From Pratylenchus scribneri (Eukaryota > Nematoda > Chromadorea > Rhabditida > Pratylenchidae): a stretch of DNA of 64,000 bases. The stretch lies in NCBI GenBank assembly GCA_030063045.1, contig JAQSEB010000121.1, positions 124,001-188,000 on the forward strand. Direction: 5' to 3'. Shown here in pieces: positions 53,601 through 64,000 of this stretch (within the stretch, counting starts at the first letter, position 1; every line of letters starts with the position of its first letter). The translations under genes and the position numbers were made by a program. The notes under the pieces were generated by a model. It had not been told where the DNA came from. It worked only from the letters and a program-made list of their open reading frames with translations, and ran no database searches.

Positions 53601-56600
53601 GGGAGGAATTGGGCAAATTGATAGTGGGCCGCCACCACTAATTCAATATAATGGCACGACATTTGGAGGTAAAAATTTTAAATAAATAATTTTTATTCAT
53701 TTTTCATTACTTTTTTTAATTATTTTAAATTTGTAAATTTTTACTAGCTATATAATTTTTAATTAAAAATAATTTTAAAATAAATTGATTAGATAAAATA
53801 TATTTTTAAATTTTAATTTTTAATAAAATTATTTTTTAATTTTCATTTTGAAGACATAAATAAAATTTTTATTGGATTTAGAAATTTCTATTCTTTTTTA
53901 TTTATTCCTTTACAATAAAAATTTATGAGTTTGATTTTACATTTTTAAAAAATTTAATTTTTATTTTGGTGCTATATCTAAAAATTTATTTTATTGGGTT
54001 TGGAAATTTATTCTTTTTTATTTGTTTCATTTGCATAAAAATTTATGGGTTTGATTTTCCTAAAATTTAAATTTTGATAAAATAAATTTAAATAAATTTT
54101 ACATACCTAATTTTAAAAATAATTTAATAATAAATTATTTTTATTTTTAATTTTAAAATTAATAATTTATATGTATTATTTTTAGGTATTGTCCAGCCTC
54201 ATGACCAACTTTCATTGATGATCGGAAGCTATGGCCATCCTCCAACCGTGGCCATTCATCAACAAATTGATCCACAAATCAACATTCAAATTCAATCCCA
54301 GCAAATTTTTGGTGGTGAATCAGCTGAATGCACGGGATGTGGCCGACTATTTGATAATCCACTTCAACTGGGCAAAGATTCGCGCGGGTAATTTTTAATT
54401 ATTATTTTTATTAAAAAATTAGCTTAAAATTACGTATTATTTTAAAAATTCTTAAAATAAATGTTTTTATGCAAATTTTTGCCTTTTTCTTAAAATGAAG
54501 TCATATTTTTTATAGTTAATTCATTACCAACAGGGACTAATTAGTTCAATTTTCGATGTCGATTTTTGGTCATTTTTGAGACCGAAATTTCGTTTTTTGT
54601 TTTCAAAAATTTTTCAACCTTCCGGAAATTAGATTTTTCGAAAAATTTTTTACACATCGAAAATTCGATTTTCGATTTCGATTTTTTAAAACATCGAAAC
54701 CATCACTGATGTCTAGGTAATGATAATTATTGGCGATTGTAAAAATGTGATATAAATTATTTAAAATAAAATAAGCCAAATTCTTTCTTTTTAATATTAA
54801 AATTAACCATTTTTAAATGAAATAAAAAATAATTTAAAATTAATTTCCAATAAACTTACACAGCTACACAATTTGTGATCAATGCTCTCAATCGGCGGCC
54901 ACAGCTGCCATGATTGCCTCTTCTTCTTCAGTGCAGCATACCAATGTAACAATATTTATAATCGATGCCAAAAGTATACTTATAAATAATATTTTTTATA
55001 AATATTTACGGCCCAGTTTATTTCCTAACGATTGGGGTAATTTCCTTCTGGGGTCTCGGCTATTTCCATTTCACCGATTTTGACGAACCATAGATCATCA
55101 GCCAAATAACCAATCAAAATGATCTAAAGTGCATCCTATAGCCCTAATTATCAACTATCTATTGGTATATTGATCATCTAAAACTATAATGATTTGTCTA
55201 AGTTATTATAATCATAGATACTAAAATAAAGACGATTTTTCAAAGTTTTTGGCAATAACTTGGTCAAAGATTTAAGTTTTTGGATGATCAATATACCAAT
55301 GAATAGGCCAATAATTAGGGCTATTAAATACGTTTATTGTCATTCAAATTGACTTATTGGATGGCGAACTACAGTTTGTCAAAATCGCTGATGTGAGACA
55401 GAAATGGCGAGACGGAAATGTCCCTCGCCAACTTCGTAATGATGATTTTTAAAAATATTTAAAAATGATTTTTCTTAAATTCCAATAAATAAATTATTAT
55501 TTCAACCAGAATGCCACTATTTTCTATACGATTGATGCCAATGGCCAATTGTCGGGAGACTCGTCTACTGGACTCATTTTCCCTCTGGAAGGCCACAATC
55601 AATCCAATGTGCAATCGAATGTACCAATCGATTTATTGGCCTCATCTTCGAGCCAACAACCGTCTTCATGCACTCAATTTGGAGGAAATGTTGGCCAAAT
55701 CAATTTTGAGAGTGAATCGAGCAATCGTGTTGAAGGCCATCAAATGGCTGCGGGAAATTGTAAATTGTCACCGGCGACTAAGAAAAGTTTTTTTTAATTA
55801 ATTTGGAAAAAGAAATTTAAAAAATTTTTTTTATATCACATAAAATAATTAATCTAAAATAAATTGAAATAGTCCAATTTTAAAATTAAGAATAATAAAA
55901 GGCAATAATTGAGAGTGATCAAAAAATTTAAAAAATTAAAATAAAATTTTAAAGATTTATCAATAAATTTTTAAAGGAAAAAATTTTATTTATCACATAA
56001 AATAATTTATTTAAAATTAATTGAAATAGTCGATTTTTTAAATAATTGAATTCCAATTATGAAGCTCAAAAAATATTTTTAAAAAATTAAACAAAATAAA
56101 ATCTAAAAATACCCATTTGACTTTTTGAAACTAATTTGGAAATAAATTTATTTCGAAAGAATTTTTTAATCCCATAAAATATTTCATTAAAATAAATTTA
56201 AAAGTCAATTTTAAAATTTAATAATTACTGAAACGAATGAAGAAGACTACAAAAATAAATATTTTAAAAAATTAAAATAAAATATTAAAGATTCGTCGAA
56301 GGCGAAAAATTTTTCGGCAACCAAAAATTTGACCGGTGGGCTCAAGAAAAATAGCAATTCATCTGCCAATGCTGGAACATCGGGAACAACAGGGCAAAAT
56401 ACACCGGTACCCAAAAGTGTAAGGAAAATATTATTTTTAATAAATAAAAATGTAAATTAAATTTTGATATTTTTTAAAAACTAAGATGTATTAAAAATTC
56501 TTTTCGAATTTATTTATTTTTAATTATTATTTTTTAAAACCCATAAAATTTTTCATATTGAAAATTTATTAAATTACATTGGAAAAATTAAATTTAAAAA

Positions 56601-59600
56601 TTTTTTTGGATTCATAAATGCATAAATTTATTTAAAAAATATTTTATAAAAAAATTAAATAAAATCAAGCTAATAAAATTATAATTTTTTAAGGAAAGAA
56701 TTCCGCAAAAACGTCAAAATTTGGTTTGCAGCAATTGCAATGGGACGAACACAACACTTTGGAGGCGAAATCAGAATGGAGAGCCTGTTTGCAAGTTGGA
56801 ATAAATTTTTATTAAATCATAAATTTATTTATACAATTTTAAAAATAAATATTCCCTTTATAAATTTTAATTTTTAATAATTTTTGTATTCCCACATTAA
56901 GTGATATTTTTAAGATTAATATTTTTACATTATTTTTATTATCTAAAATACATTAATTTTCTATGGGTTTTAAAAATTTTAATTTTTATTTAAATTTACA
57001 GAATTATCCAAAAATTTTCAAATAGAATTTTGTATTGAGAGGATTTGAATCTAATTTTTCCCGAAAAACAGTTTTTAATAAAAAAAAATGTTGGGTATAT
57101 TTTTGAAATTTTAGAATTTCTGACTTCACTAGATTTAAATTTAATATTTTTGGAAATTTTTATTTCATTTATGTAATCAGAATAGTGATTTGGTGTAATT
57201 TCATTTTTTCTTAATATTATTCTATGTATAAATTTTTAAATTTATTTATTTTTTCCAGTGCCTGTGGCCTCTATTTTAAATTGCACAATATTGCTCGGCC
57301 ATTGACAATGCGAAAAGAAACCGTTCAGACCAGGTAAATTACATAGAATATTTTGGATAAATTTTTTAATTAAATAAACAAAACATTTTATAAAATTTTC
57401 AAAAATTTAAAAAATTTAATAAAAATTGCGGAAATTATTGAATATTCTAAAAATAATATCTTAATAAATTTCAGAAAAAATAAATAAAATAAAAATATTT
57501 TTGCCAGACTTTGTAGGAAACGAAAGCCAAGGAATGTGCCAGTAGCGGATGGCGATGAGTCTGCTACAACAATTATTGGAAGCGGCGGCCAACCAACAAC
57601 AAATCGAAAGAAAAGTTCTGCTGGCAAAGGCCCAGGTGGCAAAAAGGCAAAATTTGCAGTGTCCAATTTGACCACAACAAACGGCCAAGAAAATTTGTTG
57701 ATGGTCAGAAAATTTTGTCTAATTTAAAAATAACCATATTTTTTTCTTTATTTATTCATTTTTCACAAAAATAATTTTATGGGTTTCAATTAATCTCCAA
57801 ATTTGGAATTCCTAATGTACATTTATGACAATTTTATTGAAAATAAAATGGAGAAAAAATAATAAATTTCTTCAATAAAATTTTTTAAAATTCATTTAAA
57901 TTTTTTTAATTATTTTTCCCTAATAATTCCAGAATGTGCCCATTACTCCTCTAAATTGTGGTGGACCATCACCAGCAGCATCAATGATTGATGAAAAGAA
58001 ATTCATCCCCACATCGGTCTCCTATCCAATAGGGCAAATGGTTGGAGTTGGTGGCCCTTATCATGGCCATCATCAATTTGGGGCTGCTGCCGTTCATCAT
58101 CAATATGGACAATATTTTCAACAACAACATCCACAATTGGATGGTATGGAAAATTAATAATTTATTAATTAAATTGATTAAATTAATATATTTTAAATTG
58201 AGATTGAGAAATAAAAGGAAAAAAGGAAATAAAAAAATTTTTCTATAAATTTTCATTTTTTACTCATCTCATATATTTTTTATCCATTAAAAATTATAAT
58301 AAGATAAAAAATTCCCATTAAATTTAAATTATCAACGGATCAGAAATTCAAAAGCAAATTTTTTTAAATAATAAAAAAATCTTAAAATGATTAAAATTAG
58401 ATAAATTAATTTTTATTTTTTGTCGAAGAATTGGCCAAAAATTCTTTTATTTTTAAAGGAATAAAAATGTTTAAAATAATTTTTCATTTTTTTCATCTCA
58501 TAAATTTTTTACCCATTAAAAATTAAATAAGATAAGAAATTCCCATTAAATTTAAATTATCAATCAAACTCAGATGCAAATATTTAAATAATTTTAAAAA
58601 AATATTAAAGTGATTTAAATTATTATAAATTTTATTTTATTTTTTTAGCCGAGGAATTGGCCAAATTGGTAATCCTTCGGAATTGGGGTCCCAAAAAAAT
58701 TTTTTTGTGATTTTTCAAAAATTGGTTTCTGGGTGTTTTCGTGGGCGTAGAACATGAAACTAGCATCCATTTTATCATATCTTATCATCTTGGTAAGATA
58801 ATGCCGACTTTTATCAAGAAAATGTCAATGGAGACCAAGGCCAATTTTCAAAATATTTTTAATATGGGCATATTATAGCTCAATCGAAGCGGCTTATCGA
58901 GCTGAATCTAATGGTACTACTTTTATTTCATAATATTGCGATTGGCTCAAGTTAGAAGTCTAAATAGCTTACCAAGATAAATTTTTCTTTTTGTCATAAC
59001 TTGCCTATATGTCATTTTTTAATAATAATAATGGTACCAGTAGATTCAGCTCGACGAGCCGCGTCGATTGAGCTATAATATGTCTATATTGAAAATATTT
59101 TGAAAATTGGCCTTGGTCCACCCTTGACATTTTCTTGAAAAAAGTCGGCATCATCTTACCAAGATGGTAAGTTGTGACAAAATGGACGTCAGATTTGTGA
59201 TCAGCGCAGTAAATTACCCTAAAAACGAATTTCTGAAAAATTTTAAAAAATGAAAATTTTTGGGACCCCTATTCCGAATGATTACCGTCAAATTAAATCC
59301 TTTATTTCTAAAGAAATAAAATTTTTAAAAATTGAGATTAAGGAATTTAAGGAAAAAAGGAAAAAATATTTTAAAATAATTTTTCATTTTTTTCTCATCT
59401 CATAAAATTTCTATCCATTAAAAATTATAATATGAGAGGAAATGCACATTAAATTTAAATTATCAACGGATCAGAAATTCAAAAGCAAATTTTTATAAAT
59501 TATTTTTTTTGTCGAAGAATTGGCCAAAATTAAATTCTAAGGGTATAAAAATTTTTAAATTGAAATTAATAATATAAGGAAATAAGGATATAAAAATATT

Positions 59601-62249
59601 TTTAAATAATTTTTCATTTTTTTTTCATCTCATAAAATTTTTACCCATTAGAAATTATAATATGAGAGGAAATTCACATTAAATTTAAATTATCAACAGT
59701 CAACAGATCGTCAAATTCAAAATCAAATTTTTATAAATAATTAAAAAAATGATTGAAATTAATTTTTTTTTTGAAGAATTGGCCATGAGTTTGGGAAATA
59801 TAAGAAAAAGGAAATATAATATTTTTAAATAATTTTTCATTTTTTTTTCTCATCTCATAAAATTTTTACCCATTAGAAATTATAATATGAGAGGAAATTC
59901 ACATTAAATTTAAATTATCAACAGTCAACAGATCGTCAAATTCAAAATCAAATTTTTATAATAAATAATTAAAAAAAATTTTTTAAATGATTGAAATTAA
60001 TTTTTTTTTTTGAAGAATTGGCCATGAGTTTGGGAAATATAAGGAAAAAGGAAATATAAATATTTTTAAATAATTTTTCATTTTTTTCTCATCTCATAAA
60101 ATTTTTACCCATAAAAAATTATAATAAGATAAGAAATTCCCATTAAATTTAATTTATCAACCCTTCAAATTCAGATGCAAATTTTCATAAATAATTTTTT
60201 CTTTAAATTTTAAAATGAGTGAAATTAGATACATTTTTATTTTTAATAGATGATTGGCCAAAATTTAATCCTTTATTTCAAAGGAATGAGAAATTTTAAA
60301 ATAATGTTAATTTAAAATTTTATAAAATTCATTATTCTCGAAACAAAAATTTTATTTAATTTTTGTAAAATTAACAACTGAATGATAAAATAAAAATTTA
60401 AATTTTTTTACATTTCTAATAAAAAATATTAAAGAAAATTTCCTTTCATTATTTACTCATCATTAAGCATTTTTTTCAAAAAATTTAAAAATAAATAATT
60501 CTTAAACTTAATAACTCATTTTTAAGCACAAATTTTTCCAATAATCCATTTTATTTGAATGCCATTTTTTGTTTTTTTAGCAGATCCATCCAAAGGAACA
60601 ACAGGCCAATCATTTTTGGTGGTCCATCATGCTGAACAAAACAATTATTATGACAGTATCCACCAACATCGAAATAATCAATATTTGGGAGAACAACAAC
60701 AATCCCAACATCAGCAGCAGAATTCATCCAAATCCCCAAATGAACAACAACAATTGATGATGCCCACTTGTGGCCAAACAACAAAAACGAATTCCCCTCC
60801 CTCATCATTCATTGATCATCATTCACATCAGAATCCCCAAATGGAACAGAGGGAAGAGAATTTTGGTAATTTATTTTTATTTTTTGAATTTTATTTTTTT
60901 CGAATATTTGTATATTCAATTTCTTTAAATTTAGTCAAAAAATGTTTTTTTTAATTTCCATTAATAATGGGAAATTTTATGGGATGGATTTTTTAAATCA
61001 GAAAATTACATATTTTCACTTTTTAACAAAAATTATTTTTTTTACTTTTAATTTTCATATTGGAGATTTAAACATTTTATATTAATTTTATTAATAATAG
61101 AAAATTTATGGGGTTAAAAATTTTTAATTTTAAAAATTTTAAAAATAATAAAATTACAAAATTTTTTTAATTCTTATATTATTAATTTCATATAGTTTTT
61201 AATTAATTTCTTTTTTAAATTATTCGTTTCTTTTATTAATTTGGTTTATTTATTGTATAACATATATTATTTTAAAAATAATTTCGATTATAAGTGAAAA
61301 ACTTGGGTTGCGACTTTCGAGTCGAAAATAATATTTAATAAATAAATTAAATTTATGAAATTGAAAAAACTTTAATATACCGCTTTTAAAATTTAAATTT
61401 TTTATTATATTTAGCATTCAATGGTCCGCAACAACAACCGGAAACAATTCTCTATTATCAGGCGGCTACCATAAAAGCGCCGCAAATTTATCAAAATAAT
61501 GCGATAACCACAATTGATGTTGACAATCATCAAACGACTTCAAATGAAGCCGCTTATATAGGTATTTGAGAATTAAATTAAGGAAAAAGAATTGGGTGAA
61601 AAAAAATTCGAAAATAAATTTTTTAGTAAATTTTAAATTAAAAAAAAATTTAAAAACTTTTTTGCCAACAATGAAATATTTTTTTTAATATTTTTCATCT
61701 CATAAAACTTTCAATAATTATTTTAATTAAATTAATGTTTTATTTTTTATAAATTAAAATAAAATAATTTTGTATTAAATCAAAATATATAAATTATAGA
61801 TTTACTAAAATATTAACAAATTAAAATACCTATCCAAAAATTATAAATGGAAATATTTCTTTGCTGTAAAAATTAATTTATTTAAATAGGGGATTGTAAA
61901 AACGATGAATAATGAAAAGCAAAATATTTTTTTTTAAATAATTTTTCCAGAAACCCGAAATCCAATTGCATCTTCGAAGGCATCATTCAATGAAGAAGGC
62001 GCTGAAAATGTAGTTTCCGGCGGTAATTCGATTGGAAATTTGCATCAAAAATTGGCAGAAAAATTCGATGAAGATGAACAAAAAGAAGGGGAAAATAATG
62101 TTTGAAAATTTAAATTAAATTTTTTATATTTTTATAAATATTTTCAGACATTGAAATCGGCGAAAATTGAAATTGTTGAGGAAAATGGTCAACAGTCGCA
62201 GGCCACAAATGTGAAAGAGGAAAGGGAAGAAGCCCAGGAAAAAATTTAA
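50644..62249 (+). CDS. elt-1: ELT-1-like GATA transcription factor, 930 aa, 16 exons
   Basis: Exons: 50644-50800, 51684-51974, 52476-52683, 53478-53668, 54186-54387, 54864-54945, 55510-55786, 56291-56418, 56694-56794, 57259-57333, 57517-57703, 57933-58143, 60581-60865, 61415-61561, 61951-62099, 62148-62249. All are GT..AG, every phase agrees and the total is 2793 nt. The C-terminal finger (exons 9-10) is canonical: CSNC, 17 residues containing TTLWRRN, CNAC, then [18 protein letters not shown] and a basic KRKPRN tail, typical of ELT-1/vertebrate GATA C-fingers. Exons 5-6 hold a second Cys4 motif, [10 protein letters not shown]...YTICDQC, at the place of the N-finger but with 19 residues between pairs and no LWRR. 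The rest is Gln/Asn/Ser/His-rich, as in activation domains. Much longer than C. elegans ELT-1. A nuclear DNA-binding regulator of WGATAR sites; in C. elegans ELT-1 specifies epidermis. Confidence 0.85.
52010..52390. mobile_element. MITE-A copy in GATA gene intron 2
   Basis: GGCAATAAAAATG and GGCACCAAAATAG subrepeats, then TTATTAAACCAGAAAC. Core TAGATCTCATCGAGACGCATC; right arm ACCGGTTTCTGATTTATAG. Confidence 0.8.
53144..53262 (+). rRNA. 5S ribosomal RNA
   Basis: 119 nt starting GCTTACGACCATA and ending GTCGTAAGCT, so both ends pair as the 5S helix I. Internal landmarks are GAATGCACGCCATCCCGTCC, GATCTGGCAAGTTAAGCAAC (box A region) and TTAGTACTTGG...GGGAATC (box C region). The match to the nematode 5S is close, from memory of the Caenorhabditis sequence. 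TTTTTTT right after the end is a Pol III terminator. It lies in intron 3 of the GATA factor gene, same strand. A single copy, not in a 5S tandem array. The CCCCCTTAG stretch and the GGGGGTG strand differ slightly from the Caenorhabditis form but can pair. Confidence 0.93.
53263..53270 (+). terminator. Pol III terminator of 5S rRNA
   Basis: A T-tract directly after the mature 3' end of the 5S rRNA, as usual for RNA polymerase III genes. Confidence 0.75.
55034..55426. repeat. Palindromic element (family B) in GATA gene intron 6
   Basis: The left arm (GGGGTCTCGGCTATTTCC, TGACGAACCATAGATC, CTATCTATTGGTATATTGATC) pairs with the right arm (GATCAATATACCAATGAATAG, TGATGTGAGACAGAAATGGC, GAGACGGAAATGTCCC). 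Same family as 40746-41151. Confidence 0.78.
58230..60260. repeat. Degenerate tandem repeat of about 230 bp in GATA gene intron 12
   Basis: Units begin with TTTTTCATCTCATAAAATTTT near 58267, 58495, 59396, 59627, 59851 and 60090, and contain a GAAGAATTGGCCA box. Unit spacing is 224-239 bp, except where the palindromic element at 58668-59290 is inserted between units 2 and 3. The intron is the longest in the gene (2.4 kb). Confidence 0.8.
58668..59290. mobile_element. Palindromic element inserted in the intron 12 tandem repeat
   Basis: Ends GGTAATCCTTCGGAATTGGGG and its imperfect complement CCCCTATTCCGAATGATTACC. Inner arms (TCTTGGTAAGATAATGCCGA, CAATCGAAGCGGC) also pair. It interrupts a repeat unit right after GGCCAAAT, and CAAAT recurs at the right junction, a possible short target duplication. 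Confidence 0.8.
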
Positions 62250-64000
62250 AAAAGAAAAATAAAAAAAATTTTGATGAAAAAATAAAAATTGCCATTTATT
62301 ATTTCAAAATGCCATAAATTATTAATGAATAAATTTTTGTAAAATAAATTTTAAAAAAATATATTTTACTTATTATGATTTTATTAGACTATAAAAAATC
62401 GGCAGAGTAGCAGCCATAGTTACATCAAGTTTAAATAACAAATATTTAATTCGTCCAAAGAAATTTAATAAATATATCAAAAAATTGAATGGTTCAAAAA
62501 TCTCTGAGAAATTGTGACTGGCAGCAAAAAAAATTCTGCGAGAAAAACCAACATTGGAGTTCTCCACTCACACATCGGTGGCTGTTGTTCTTTCCATTTG
62601 GCCCATCCCACAAAATCAATGGCCTAAATTCTCGTTGCCATGCTCGACGCTTAACCTCCCTTAGGCCATCTTCATTACATTTCGCTTTCGCTCCACCTAT
62701 TTTACCAGTGGCTTCTCTTTCATTTCTTTTCTGCGGCAATGGTCCCAAATTTCTGTAATTTACAGTTTTTCAATTTGATTCTCCATTATAATTGAGCCGA
62801 AGGACCTTTTCATTTTTTCGAATCAATAATCCTATTTTAATTAGTTTTTATATATTCAATAAACCAATTCTAATAGCTAAAAGGATTTTTACTTTTTCAA
62901 ACATGAATATAAACCTTTTTAGGTTTATTTTTTATCATATTCTCCATCCAAGCTACAGAGTAATTATCTTATAATATTATTAAAATTCACTCATCTTAAT
63001 TTTTAATATTTTTCTAAAATCGTAAATTTATGGGAAATAAAGTAATGGGGCCTAGAATTGAAACTTTTTTGTGTTTTTATTATATTTCCATCATAATTAT
63101 AATTATAAGCGAAGGACCCTTTCATTTAATTCACATCCCTATTCCTAATTTTAATGATAAAAATATTCTAATAATTACAAACCTGGCGGAAACTTTTCAA
63201 TATTTTTTTTTATCATATTTCTCTATAAATTATATAAAAGTGAAGTACTCGCAGGGCACAATTTCCCTCTCTCCCCATCTTTTTTTTCCATCATCGATCG
63301 ACGCTCTCGACTCGTCCCCTATTTTTACCTCCTCTTTTTCCAGCCAGCCGGTCTCGACCGTTCGTTCCCGCTCTTCAGTCCTCCCCTCTATATTGCGATG
63401 CCACACACGAAGGCAATGGGCTAGCTATCCAGCCAATTGGAAGGGAATGGGAATTGGGGAATTGCTGGCGAAAAAAATAGCCGAGTGGGGGAATGAGGCG
63501 GGCAGTCCATCCATAGTCCAACAAAAATTGCTTCGTGAAAAATTGGTTGGACGAAATAGAAACCTTTGAAAAATTGAAAAGGGGAAAATAGAATAGAGCG
63601 GCTGTCAGTAATAAAAGAAAAGAGGGAAGTGAAGCAGAATGGACAGAATGACAGGGGAAGAATATGAAAAAATAAGTAAACACTATTCAACGTGGCTTAA
63701 ATCCTTAACCAAATCTTCTCAATTCTCTCTAAAATTAATTAAATGAATTTCATTTGGTTGATTGCTTGCGTTCGCAGAATGATTCATCCATTAATCATTT
63801 GGACTTTTTTTTTGCCTTTTGGGCAAATCCCAAAATTTATAACTCTAAAGTATACCTATGATGTTATAGAATAATAAAAAAAAATATTAAATTACATCCT
63901 AATGCTTATTTTTTATTGTTTTGTTGTTTTTTGCCCATAAAAATCATCCAATGCATTCCTTTGATTGGTCCATTTTCTATGAAGTTTTGGATTTACTATT
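62250..64000. other. 3' flank of the GATA gene and intergenic DNA
   Basis: AATAAA-type signals follow the GATA gene stop near 62275-62335. 62490-62760 and 63240-63660 are less AT-rich and have overlapping short ORFs on both strands, none with acceptable splice structure or recognised sequence. They could be promoter or 5' UTR of a gene beyond the window. Confidence 0.4.

Noticed and set aside
62490..62758. ORFs on both strands after the GATA gene
   Set aside because: No start or splice context, no family similarity, and overlapping frames.
63030..63690. Plus ORF of 179 codons and overlapping minus ORFs
   Set aside because: Atypical amino-acid content and conflicting open frames; more likely promoter or UTR of a gene outside the window.
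1..64000. tRNA genes, SL RNA and CRISPR arrays
   Set aside because: No cloverleaf with a proper T-loop and no SL1-like sequence was seen by eye. CRISPR is not expected in an animal genome, and the repeat arrays have no unique spacers. A tRNAscan/Infernal run would decide.

Overview
The window is AT-rich nuclear DNA from a nematode, read as eukaryotic from its intron-split genes with AT-rich introns and GT..AG borders. A 5S rRNA gene that closely matches the Caenorhabditis 5S, a nematode-type srsx chemoreceptor and an ELT-1-like GATA factor support this. No gene identifies the species. The base composition and the glycoside hydrolase would fit a clade IV (Tylenchina) nematode, but that is inference.

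Layout. 1-3200: a srsx-type GPCR (+), probably lacking its first membrane segment. 3840-22745 and 40440-44206: six copies, all on +, of one unrecognised four-pass membrane protein family (called FTM1-FTM6 here). FTM2 and FTM4 look intact. FTM3 has a shortened tail, FTM6 has lost a splice donor, and FTM1 and FTM5 are pseudogenes. Every copy is preceded by a related non-coding block. A 163-bp satellite with a five-unit higher-order repeat separates FTM3 from FTM4, and a 77-bp palindromic satellite nested in a MITE breaks the end of FTM5. 24475-29764 (-): a secreted GH2/clan-A type glycoside hydrolase with a C-terminal Ig-like domain, a candidate for horizontal acquisition. 31340-38281 (-): a multi-exon protein with two C2H2-like fingers and low-complexity regions. 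38282-41292: gene fragments and repeats. 44207-50643: long non-coding region with a duplicated block and a cluster of GATA sites. 50644-62249 (+): a 16-exon GATA transcription factor of 930 aa with a degenerate N-terminal finger and a canonical C-terminal finger; its third intron holds the 5S rRNA gene. 62250-64000: no gene supported.

Palindromic non-autonomous elements (MITEs) of several families sit in most introns and gaps, and one of them makes up most of an intron that only FTM3 has. Exon models for the GPCR, FTM2, FTM3, FTM4, FTM6, the hydrolase and the GATA gene were built by hand from splice signals and phase. Each gives a coding length divisible by three, although the FTM6 model needs a non-GT donor.
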